Source of the DNA: Gracilariopsis chorda
Taxonomy: Eukaryota > Rhodophyta > Florideophyceae > Gracilariales > Gracilariaceae
Assembly (NCBI GenBank): GCA_003194525.1
Contig: NBIV01000107.1
Location: 124,001-188,000, forward strand
Direction of reading: 5' to 3'
Length of the DNA stretch: 64,000 nt
Shown here: piece by piece, positions 11,909 through 21,245 of the stretch
Layout of the letters: the number at the start of each line of letters is the position of its first letter
Numbering within the stretch: position 1 is the first letter of the stretch
Made by a program: the position numbers and the translations under genes
The notes under the pieces: model-generated
What the model saw: only the letters and a program-made list of their open reading frames with translations
Databases searched by the model: none
What the model was told of the DNA's origin: nothing

Positions 11909-12148
11909 ATCTCCAACTGCGGACGGGCCCACGAACAAAGACTGGCGGAAGAAGAAGACGAAGAAGACGAAGAGACGAAGAAGACGAAGAAGGGCTTTCG
12001 AGTTCATTGGTATGTAGGCGTGCTGTGGACACGTGTACACGTCATGCTGTTTCGGCCAATAGAACATGACCAAGTACCTCTGCAATAGCAGAAAAAGCTG
12101 GGGTTTTGAGCTGTGTAATATCATCTATGCAGACAAAAAGCAGCCACC

Positions 12149-12823
12149 ATGTGCAGCGCGCTCGACGCGGCCGCTTTGTTTCGGCAGGAAGCTTTCCGCT
12201 GCTGCCCTGTCGACATTAGAGTTTCTTCCCCAAGTCAATTGGCACTTCATCATGGGAAAGCGCAACGCCGTAGCGCCTGCCCTGGCTTCACCCGGCTGCT
12301 TTGCATTGGGCGCAACTCTCGGCGCCCGACGCGCCAGAAGACGTTTTCGTCGCAATGTCAACGTTTGGAACAGCGACCTAAAACCACAATATCCACCCAC
12401 CTCTCACTAAGCATTGAATCCCTCCTTACCTTGGATTGTCCTGTATGTCTCACCGAATTCATCATACCCCGCGTTGCACCGTGCGGCCACACTTTGTGCA
12501 CCTCCTGTCTCGCCTCACTATTCGAGCATGAGAGACATCCCCCCCTTCCCATGTGTCGCAAAAGGATCAAGGCCCAGCTCGATCGTCTTCCGGTTTATTT
12601 TGCACTCAAGAGCCTTGTTGAAGCTCGCATCTCCGCTCGTGGCGGCGATGCTTGGAATGGATACGTCCACGCTGAAACTGAAGCAAGAGAACTTTGTTCC
12701 ACATACAGTGGGAGAAACAACTGCACGCACCAGAGCGAACATGGTTGCGTCTCTTCGACCGGCTTCGAACTGGCTCAAGTGGTCTGTTATTATTGTCACC
12801 GAACTCGGTGCATTTCTGGTTAG
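12149..12823 (+). pseudogene. RING-finger protein fragment (degenerate C3HC4)
   Basis: The frame contains a RING finger at about 12437-12560: CPVC, then CGHTLC-TSCL, then PLPMCRK, where the first cysteine of the last pair is replaced by leucine. The motif LPVYFALKSLVEA follows; 'LPxNxALxxLIE' commonly follows the RING in TRIM-type and related E3 ligases. Downstream cysteine/histidine-rich sequence (CTYSGRN...CYYCHRTRC) could be a B-box remnant. The upstream 80 codons look non-coding. RING proteins transfer ubiquitin from E2 enzymes, but this copy has a broken zinc site and no convincing start. From 12824 to 13332 I see only hydrophobic, low-information frames. Confidence 0.6.
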
Positions 12824-13332
12824 TCTAAAGGACGTTTTGGAGTCCACTCTTACTCGCACCAGAAGTTACCAGCGTATTGTTTAATTTACCTCTTACCAAC
12901 GTCTCAGCTTTTGTCTCTTTTGCCTGTTCTTACCGCCTCCATGTCGATTGCTCGCATGGTTATGGTGGGCTTTTGTACCTTCCATATCTACATCCTTTCA
13001 TCATCTGCCTCCAGTACTATACACCTCTGGCTGTCGCGTTATCTTGTTTCTCTTGCCGTAATAATATACCCACTAACAAATAAATTTCTCGTTTTCTGTA
13101 TAACCATCGTCTGTTTTCTTCGGGTCTTCGTGGGGGGTTCTCTCAGTCTGGATCAACTGCTTCACATACATGTACTCATGTGAAGATGTGATGGCGCTCA
13201 AGCCGTAAACAATGTCACCACTTGTTCTCTTGCATGCAGTTTCGGTTTTCTACATTTCCCGAGATCACTCTCCCCAAGCGCATTTCACTGAGTTCTTCTT
13301 GCTGTTTCTTTCGTACGTTTTGTGCGTGAGAG

Positions 13333-14232
13333 TTGAGGGCTTTTTTCTCGATGTCCACCCAGCAGTTTACTGAATGCGCGAACCCCGAGTACGACTCTAC
13401 CTTTGTCTTCGACAATGATTTCCAGGCTTTATTGGCGGACACCCCATACGGTGAGGTTGGCAGCGTTGAGAACAACGATCCTCTCGTAGCCAAAACTGTG
13501 CGTGGAAAATTTTGCGTTGTCTGCTTCTCCTCGAAGGTCAACTTAACTGTCGCTGAAATGACCGTCAAGGAGATCAAAGCCGTTGTTGATGCCTGGGTTG
13601 AGAAGTATGACATCCTCTCCAAGCTCGATTACATCGGGCACGTGCAGATATCCTAGAACAAGGGACAGATGATGGGATGCTCCAACCCTCATCCTCACGG
13701 TCAGATCTAGGCATCTGAGTTCGTTCCAGAAGAGCCGCGCATCGCACTCGCTAATCTCAAAGCCTATCAGACTAAGAAGGGAACCCACATGTTGGAGGAC
13801 TATGTCAAACTCGAAATTGAAGCAAAGGAACGTATCGTATGTCAGAATGAGACTTTCCTCGCCGTTGTCCCATTCTGGGCTACTTGGCCCTTCGAGGTCA
13901 TGGTCATAAGCAAAGTGAGAGTACCCTGCCTCGTCAACTTTACTGACGCCATGCAACTGGATTTGGCCAACATCTACGGTCGCGTGTGCGCACGCTATGA
14001 CAATCTTTTCACCACTTTGTTCCCGTACTCAATGGGTAGTCATCAAGTGCCTACCTACAATGGTACAGACCCAAGTAAGATTAAATATGCGCATTTCCAT
14101 ACGCACTTTTATCGCCCACTTCTTCGAAGCGCTACCGTTAGAAATTTCATGGTTGGATTTGAGATGCTTGGCGAGTCGCAGAGAGATCTTACCGCGGAAC
14201 AAGCTGCAGCCCGACTTCGCGACTGTTCGTAA
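13333..14232 (+). pseudogene. GALT: Galactose-1-phosphate uridylyltransferase pseudogene
   Basis: A clear GALT (Leloir pathway) copy lacking roughly the first 90 residues, including the CxxC zinc motif. Visible family blocks: NPEYDSTFVFDNDFQALL, VDAWVEKYDIL, GCSNPHPHGQ (the catalytic HPH nucleophile motif), VVPFWATWPFEVM, RYDNLFTTLFPYSMG, and the C-terminal LLRSATVRNFMVGFEMLGES with AEQAAARLR. Two nonsense codons sit at conserved positions within one frame. One is TAG after HVQIS, where the family has F-E-N-K-G. The other is TAG after PHPHGQI, where the family has Trp. A disrupted stretch precedes the 3' block at about 14070. Live GALT converts galactose-1-phosphate and UDP-glucose to UDP-galactose; this copy cannot. 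Confidence 0.88.
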
Positions 14233-14439
14233 ATTCATTTCAACCATGCCAAGAAGAACAATTCTTGAAGCGCTGGTACAATTCCTTTAACCCACGTTTC
14301 ATTTTTTTATCCTTGTCTCTGAAGAGCTTATGTCGCTGACACATTAACGCTTCAAGTATTGATTTAGAGCGTCCCCCTTCAGTTGTAACGTTGAATAAGA
14401 ACACATGTCCACTCAAGCAGTGACAAAAACCACTCGCTG

Positions 14440-14957
14440 TCAGCAATGATTTCGTCTCCCTTGCTTGGCCAACGCAATCTGAGTCTGAACTTTTTCGATG
14501 CTTGCTTCGTCTACCACGTAGTCAACGGCTTTCATCACATCCCATTCCACTTTTTCCAAAACTTGCTTCTCTAATTGCGAAACGGATCCAAGAACGAAGT
14601 CCGCCCAATTTTCTGCTCTACCACTCGGAGAACCAACGCCAATTCGTAGCCTAGCGTAGTTCATACCGCCAACACATTGTTGTGTACTCTTCAGCCCATT
14701 ATGCCCACCGGCGCTGCCTTTCGCTCGTAGTCTAATTTCCCCCAGATCAAGCGATATATCGTCTGTCACAACCAGCAGAGCTGCGACAAGAGCGTCCATC
14801 TACTTAAGAGCGGCGCGTACTGCGCGACCGGAGGCGTTCATAAACTTGCTTGGTTTGAGCAGCATCAAGCTTCTGTCGTGCAAATGGAAGTGCGCTATGT
14901 CTCCCTGCACGCTGCTCTCCCGCCGGTTCTTCGTCGTAAGAACCCCATTCTGTGCAG
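14440..14957 (-). pseudogene. Peptidyl-tRNA hydrolase (Pth/PTRH1-type) fragment
   Basis: On the minus strand the family landmarks run in one frame: LMLLKPSKFMNASGRAVRAA (family LLKPxTYMNxSG), then in-frame TAG just before MDALVAALLVVTDDISLDLG (family LVxHDELDLPLG), then RLRAKGSAGGHNGLKS, NYARLRIGVGSPSG and WADFVLG. The N-terminal LVGLGNPG block and catalytic His region are absent. Homology fades within about 15-50 bases of the stop codon of the Harbinger transposase. Intact Pth releases peptides from peptidyl-tRNA. This is a truncated, nonsense-bearing copy inside the transposon, convergent with GALT. Confidence 0.8.
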
Positions 14958-16341
14958 TTATTCAGCTACATTCTCGCGAAGCGTTGAAGATTGACGAGAC
15001 CGATTTCGGGACCTCAAGCTGTCACGTTCCATGTGAAGCGCGTCTTGAAAATTGACAGCCGGGGACCCGTGTACATGGTTTTCTTCGTTGCTTGGGATGT
15101 ATTCAAACAGAGTATCATCTGCATTATCAATGATGAAATCATGCAGCTGGCAAGCCAATAAGTTGATCAGAGGTACTTTTCTCAAGGGATACCTTATTGC
15201 AGACCAAAAGATACCGAATCTGCTGACAAGCATACCGAAAGCCTGTTCCACTATTGTGCGACAAGAGGAATGGTACGCGTTAAAAGTGTCTTCCTTCTGC
15301 GTCAACCGCTTTCCAGCGTACGGTGAAAGCACTCTACCCTCGTTGCTGTACGCATCATCAGCGACGACTGCGGCCCAGTCCGGCAGAGTACAACCTTTCA
15401 GCAGTTGGTAAAGTTTCGTTGCGGAAAAAGCTGTCGCATCATGAGTGCCTCCAGAATGCGTGGCTGAAACAAAGCAAAACCGATAGTCTCCTTGTACGGC
15501 GGCCTGTACGCATAACGCAAAAAAAACCTTTTCGATTGTAGAACTTGCGTGGATCAGGAGCGTCACATAGACGAGGTTTCTGAACTTCGATGGCAATTCC
15601 ATCTAACGCTGCAATAACGCCACAAAGAGGACTATTTCGCAGTTTGCAGAACATGTTAGCATTCACTTTGCATTCTCTTTCGGATTGTGGGAAGCGTATT
15701 GGAGGTAGACAGTTCTTGAGAGCGAACAGTGATTCCTGGAATAAGGAATAAAGAGTTGTAGTTCCTATTCCATACGGCCATCCAATGTCCAAATAGCTTC
15801 CTCCGGCCAGGATTCGTAGAGTGACGAAAAAAATCACTTCGATGCTTACTGCAGCAGCTACATGACAATTTTTGCGTTGCCTTCTTTGCAATTGCTGACG
15901 CAAACTCGACGAAAGTAGCCTGAACTGAAACTTTGAGACGCGGTACATTCGCTTGAAAGCGAAGTCGGAAATGCTTCCAATGTGTTGAATTGGGGAAAAT
16001 GGTGGACGACAAATGACTGTTGGGATACTCCTACTAGAATGCTCCGCATCCCATAAGTGTAAGAGATACAAAAGTACAAAACGTTTGATATGTTCATGTT
16101 GTCGTCGTCTATGACTGCCCTTGATGGTGTCATAGAGTGTTTGGCGGGACTTGAGTACATCCAGATAAAGTGTTATAGGTCGCAGCATTTGCTGTAGAGG
16201 AAGCAAGCAGCCGTATCGTATGGAAAATGTAGATAAGGTCAAGGGAGTGTGAGGTTTGTAGTCGCCGCAAGTGGTGACGACGTGAAGCCAACAGTGTTGC
16301 ATGCTCTCTGCAACCTCATCAGGTTGATATACAGGCGTCAT
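14958..16341 (-). pseudogene. PIF/Harbinger DDE transposase, 1-bp frameshift
   Basis: ATG at 16341 opens a frame of 300 codons, and the last 214 codons are in another frame ending at 14958. The switch is at an 8-A run (15519-15526). With seven bases the two halves join smoothly (FYNRKG into VQAAVQGDYRF), so this is a single-base insertion. The DDE_Tnp_4 features are: LDGIAIEVQKP (first D), THSGGTHDATAFSA, VVADDAYSNEG (second D), and the E in CRTIVEQAFGMLVSRFGIFW. The N-terminal third has a helix-turn-helix-like region, SIEVIFFVTLRILAGGSYLD. It lies just inside the right repeat and points inward. The lesion could also be an assembly error in a homopolymer. Confidence 0.88.
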
Positions 16342-16389
16342 TGACCAGGAGCATTACTGTTCAAGAAGCTGACAGTTAAATTCGGCTGT

Positions 16390-16429
16390 GATTTCGAGTT
16401 CAGAGTTTCGTCAACTCATGGAACGCCCC
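16390..16429 (-). repeat. Right terminal inverted repeat of Harbinger-like element
   Basis: Inverted copy of 8146-8185, ending GGAACGCCCC and followed by TTA (16430-16432). Just outside is a small palindrome, CTTGAGTCACTCAAG, at 16447-16461. Confidence 0.88.
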
Positions 16430-16432
16430 TTA

Positions 16433-18588
16433 GTGAACAGTAACTGCTTGAGTCACTCAAGTTGAGTGTATGATAGCACGACTTCTGCGACAGTATGACG
16501 CCTATACTTCAAGCAAAGACGTCTATCTGTTGATCTATACTTTCAAAAACAATAATTTGGTTACTCGAAATTTCATATTATTGTTCCATAAGATGGCGTT
16601 TGCCTCGCAGCTGATCCTTGCAAGAAAAACTACGTCACTTATACAGAATAGAATGACCTATTGACATGAATAAGTCTTTCAAGCAGTGGTAAATTTTATA
16701 ATGATGTCTTTTCTTTCACATTTTCACAGAATTTGCATAGAAAAGAGGATAGTTTCGTCACGTTGAAAAGATTCTCGATAACAAAGCGTGACGTTTGCCA
16801 AGTTTAAAACTTTTTGGATAGCTTGATTCATGGGTTCATAGCCGCTATCCCGAAGTAAAGGACTTGATTTTGCTCGCGACCCGTCACCGGTCATTGTACT
16901 TCCATGAAATAATATTTATTGGAGCGGAGCGATCGAAATAGATCCGAAAAACATACTGGAGCCATTGTGAGCACCAAATAAACGTTACAGCTTGCTGCCG
17001 GCACTTTTTTGGTCCCAGTCAGCTCTGACAAGCATCGATACGCTCTGCTCCTCTGGAACTCTGCAAGACTGTATTATTCCCACTCCGCCCACCTCTAGGC
17101 GACAGCTACGCCTTGGGAAGGTGCGCTGTACCCAGACTGCAGGTGCAGTCTGAGGAGAACGTATTGGTACTATGTTCATAGCTGTTATCTCGAAATAAAG
17201 GATCTGACTTTGCTCGCGACGCGTCACTGATAACTGCGATTCATTGGAGAAAGAACTCGCGGAGAGCCTGCAGTGCATTATGTGTTCTTCAATTGTTGGT
17301 GGCAAGTTCTCTTACAGGAAGTGTCAACCAACCAGTTTGGTGGATTCTGGGTTCGAGTAACTAAATGGAAGCATTACCAATACCTATGGGTTTTCTGTGA
17401 GTCTTTCAAAGCACTGGGGCCAAGCAAAACTGTGGCTACGTTCACCACTTCCAGGCTCTGCTTGGTCGTTAAGCCCATTATAAAACAAGAACCGCCCTAT
17501 TGAACACTATTTACAAGAACAAATTCATACTGATTACCCCACTGAGCATAACTCAGGCAAGTATGTGCAGAAAAGAAGTGTATGCGTGAAAGGGAGCTTA
17601 GGAAAAGAACTGTCGGGAAAACATGACGGTAAATAGCGTCGTTGTTCAGAAAGCAGCCGTATCGAGAACGTATAGTGCTAAAAGCTATTTACTTTTTGAT
17701 ACCCTTCTACACTTTCGAGCGCGTGTCTTATGTGTTGAACACATAATTCTCTCCAGCTCCCTGTCTTTTCAAGCTCCCGATCTTTTCATGCTCAAAATTA
17801 TAACAAACTCCAGCCCTGGTTTACAGCTGTTTAGACGCATATCAATGCACAAGAAGTGGCCATCGGGGTTGAGTGCTTTTTTTTACCATGGAAAAGCTAA
17901 ATTATCTTTTAATAGAAGAAAAGGGATCCCTTTTGTCAAACAAAAAGAGATTCAGGCTACGAATTGCGCACGTGGCCTTCCCTCAACTTTCAAGAGAAGT
18001 TCTTGAAGCTTAGTACGGCGATGGGTTACTCAATTACCCTGATATGTATGCATGGTAGAAATCATTATTGGAACTTCCCTGTACGAGGAAAAGGAACAAG
18101 GGATTGAGGATGGCGTGGCCAAAAACTGCCAACAAGTTAAAGCAACGGCCTTCCTCGGCAAAAAAGGGCAATGTGATATGTATTGCTTTACCGTTGTAAT
18201 TCATCGTATCTAAGGTTCGGAACGCATGATTTTGTACCCGCGCTAGCGGTAGCTAGCAATTATACAGGCTCATTCTGAAAAATGGGTTAATTTAAGACGA
18301 ATAGTTTTGCAGGAAAATCGCTAATGTAAAGAAAACTTTCTTGTTTTTTCAATTAGCCAAATTATGGTTTTGTAAAATTGAGGCTTTCAGCGCAGATCCA
18401 AATTACAGCCATTTGTCTATCAAAAGGCCAATGTTAGCTGCGTTGTGTTTTTGGAAGTGCCAAAATCGCCAAAACTGTAGCTCTTTTGCAAGGCATGAGA
18501 CCTTAAAAGTGAAGTACTCAAAGTGTAAAGCTTGTTTGTTGTCTTCGTAGAGGAATGAAGAACGGTTAGGCTGTACAAAGAAGCATAA
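16433..18588. other. Gene-free interval with a diverged direct repeat
   Basis: No convincing coding sequence in this AT-rich interval. A roughly 55-base direct repeat is present at 16844-16898 and 17179-17233 (both start near 'tcatagc' and share 'tttgctcgcgac'), about 80% identical by eye. The rest shows nothing I recognise. Confidence 0.5.
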
Positions 18589-18636
18589 TACAAGTGAACG
18601 CAGAAACTAGTGTGGGTTCAGAATTAGTGTGGGCAC

Positions 18637-18663
18637 GAAATTAGTGTAGGCGACACTAATTTC
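18637..18663. repeat. Subterminal hairpin of pogo-like element
   Basis: Perfect 11-base arms GAAATTAGTGT / ACACTAATTTC around a 5-base loop AGGCG. A shorter related hairpin, TAGTGT-GGCCG-ACACTA, sits at 20586-20602 near the other end. Possibly a transposase-binding or fold-back structure (inference). Confidence 0.75.
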
Positions 18664-18816
18664 TCTGTACCAAAGATCTCTTCGGTCCCAATTAGTGTGG
18701 GTTAGAAAGAAACTTGGCGCCAGAAGCAACCATTTGAAATACACCTACCCACAGCGTTTCATCTACGAGCAAAACATCTCTGCTCAGAAGTCTTCTGAGC
18801 ACCCGTAGAGCTCCTC

Positions 18817-20445
18817 ATGTCGCTTTATGCTTCTCTTATTATCAGTGCTTTTGCACGAATGAAACATGACGCACAGCCTACAGACAATACTACGCTTTTA
18901 GTCAATGATACTATTTCGCCAAGCAACGATACCCAGCCACTGGCCAACAGTCCCTCGTCTCACGAAGCACAACGTAAGAAACGTTCTGCACAAAATGTAT
19001 TAACCAACTCTCATCGTGCTGTAATTGCTCGATGGATGATTCAAAAATCAGCTGCGAATGGAGAGAAACATATCGTCTCCAGGGCAATCAAACAATTTTT
19101 GCAGTGGTTCAAAGGAAGTTCTAAAGCCTGCATTCAGCGCGCATCTCGGTATTAGAGATCTCTCCATGATCTCATAGTTGGCCATGATCGTGTTAGCAAG
19201 AACAACAACATTTTGTTCATCAAGGCAACGGCAAAATGGTGTACGTCGACATTTTTTCAAGGCTAAACCTGGTCGTGGACGCCCGTTAGCCAAATGGGTA
19301 GCTGCCTTGCACTCCGATCTACTTGAAGAGTTCAATACAATGAGAAAAGGAGAAGTTAAATTCAATGCTCGCTTGCTACGGAAGCTGGCACACAGTCTGA
19401 TAGCAGGCAAACAAGAAGGGACATATCACAAGAATATGTTGGATGAACGTACAGAAACTTCGATTGTACACCGAATCACTCGTCGATGGATACAATCTTT
19501 TATGGAACGCAGCCATGTTGTAAACCGCTAGCAGTGCAGCAAGCTCATGGTATCACTGACGAAGAGAAAAGTTGCCTTTCACCTTGGTCAGCTGGCTCGC
19601 GAATTCCGCTCTAAGACTCTGAAAGAAGAAGACGTTTTTAACACAGATGAAACGCACTTTTGCATCTATATGGATAACCATAAAACTCTAGTTTTGGTTG
19701 GAGACGGTCATGGCCGTTATGCAGACGTCTTGTCCGGCGATGATGGGATGAAAATGATGGTTTCTCTTTCTGGAGGGCCAGATGCGAAGCTAGAGATTCC
19801 AATGATGATATTTAATAATGGCGCCAAACATTATCCCATCCTTGGCCTTCCGGATCACATCCCAGGTGTCGCCTACAGAACGGGTTCGAACGGATGGATG
19901 AACCAGCGCACCTTCTTAGAATGGGTGAAGGAGAAACGTACCTTTAGACCGTTACCAAATGGTGGCAAACGGGTCATCTACGTAGACAATGTCAACACTC
20001 ATGATATCACAGAACAAGTGAAGCAGGCGTTAGAAGAAAGTAACACGGCGATAAGATATTTTCCTTGCAACGGCACTCATCTTGTGCAACCGGCAGACAG
20101 TTTCATAATATAGAAACTCAAAACGCATTTGCGCAACGAATGGGACGAGTAAAAGATGAAGCTGATAGAAAACAACATGTGGATAAGCGGTGCAAAGGCT
20201 GCAGGCAAGTTGAGCAATCCTGGAAAAGACATTTTCTTAAGCTCGCTGCAAGGTCAGTACTTGTTGTAAATGGGTTAGGCGATGAGAACAGAATAAAGTA
20301 CGCTCGTAAAGCAATGGTATGGTGTGGGATGGGTTTTAATATTAACGGGCAGTGGGAGGAGCACTAGTTGTTTTCAGAACTGAACTCCATTATTACCAAG
20401 TATCGTAAGGACTTTGGGGGAGAGGCTGTTGGAGTTGGATCCTAG
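18817..20445 (+). pseudogene. Pogo-like DDE_1 transposase, multiply disrupted
   Basis: The gene falls into frames 18817-19155, 19178-20113 and 20065-20445. The N-terminal part has an HTH-like region (SHRAVIARWMIQKSAANGEK). The DDE domain shows EEDVFNTDETHFCIYMDN (first D), VIYVDNVNTHDITEQVKQAL (second D region) and FPCNGTHLVQPADSFII (third acidic region, QPAD). The C-terminal block reads FLKLAARSVLVVNGLGDE, YARKAMVWCGMGFNINGQWE, and after an in-frame TAG, LFSELNSIITKYRKDFGG, as in related pogo-like elements. Frameshifts near 19160 and 20200, plus TAG after SFII and TAA shortly after, inactivate it. Confidence 0.78.
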
Positions 20446-21245
20446 GTGTTTGTTTTGGGCATTCAATACTTGTGATCACAAAACATTGTGGTTTACAATA
20501 AAATTAAACACAAGGTAGTGTAGTTTTTAATTTAGTTTGGGTCACTCTATATGTTGTGTGGCGTTCCAATATCATGGTTTTTAAATAGTGTGGCCGACAC
20601 TAGTTGTAGTGTTCATCTGTAGCTGTGGTAAAGGTTTTTTGTGTAGTTGTTGCCTTTATTTCTAAAACACTCAGAAAAAACTCCTTTGTCTTTGCGTTGC
20701 GTTAAAGAAAGCAATAATGTCGGTCATTTTAACATTGCCGCAACTAATGAGTTAGTTTTGCAACTGTCTGTTCTACTGTGGTTCAAAATAACAAGAGCCA
20801 GTGCCACAAAATAGAAAGCTGGTTTACAGAGACGATAAAAAGTCCAAGCTCGTCTTCGTCTCAAATTACCCTTCTTCTTCGTCTACCATCGATGCTGGCG
20901 TACCAAAAGCTGCGGAAAAGTTTACATATTTTAAGGTCATAAATGAGTTCCAAATTAAGCCATGCTGATTTGCTACCCTTCGTATCTATCAAACTTAGCG
21001 CCTGTAGAAAGCTGTCGAATTCGGTCGCAGATGTGTCACTGAGAGTGAAGGTTACCAGGAGTAACAGGGGAGGCTACCGTCGTACCCTTGGTACGGGGGG
21101 TACACCAAAAAAAAACTTGAGCACCCCCCTCCACCCCGTCGCCATACAACGTAGCGTCTGTAACGAACCAGCAGTGACCTCTCAGTTTTGCCAGTATTCA
21201 TCTGTTCCGCTTTTCCAGTCTGGCATCAGTCCTTCCTCAGCGTCA

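Larger units (their letters stand above)
8146..16429. mobile_element. PIF/Harbinger-like DNA transposon enclosing host-gene fragments
   Basis: The boundaries are defined by inverted repeats at 8146-8185 and 16390-16429, which I read as identical over 40 bases (outer end GGGGCGTTCCATGAGTTGAC). Each is flanked outside by TTA (8143-8145 and 16430-16432), the 3-bp target duplication typical of PIF/Harbinger. The right end carries a Harbinger DDE transposase (minus strand), and the left end a SANT/trihelix-like accessory ORF (plus strand). This is the usual two-gene content. Between them, 9718-14957 holds five decayed host-type gene fragments in mixed orientation, so the unit is far longer than the roughly 3 kb its own genes need. 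Both transposon genes carry single disabling lesions. A composite made from two separate partial copies is the main alternative. Confidence 0.8.
18591..20619 (+). mobile_element. Pogo-like (Tc1/mariner superfamily, DDE_1) transposon
   Basis: Ends inferred from imperfect inverted repeats: left CAAGTGAACGCAGAAACTAG, right (reverse complement) CAGATGAACACTACAACTAG. Each is flanked by TA (18589-18590 and 20620-20621), the Tc1/mariner/pogo target duplication. Just inside each end is a hairpin based on TAGTGT...ACACTA (18637-18663 left, 20586-20602 right). The single gene is a DDE_1-type transposase with several lesions. The right-hand sequence also contains further scattered copies of TTAGTGTGGG-like motifs. 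Confidence 0.7.

Noticed and set aside
11697..12017. Arg/Lys-rich plus-strand ORF opposite the spermidine-synthase-like gene
   Set aside because: It arises from a GAAGAAGAC-type simple repeat near 11940-11990 and is antisense to better-supported coding sequence.
20943..21245. N-terminal 101-codon extension of the TOM1-like protein
   Set aside because: In frame and open, but low-complexity and unlike any VHS-protein N-terminus. ATG at 21246 begins a more typical leader, so the extension is treated as 5' untranslated sequence.
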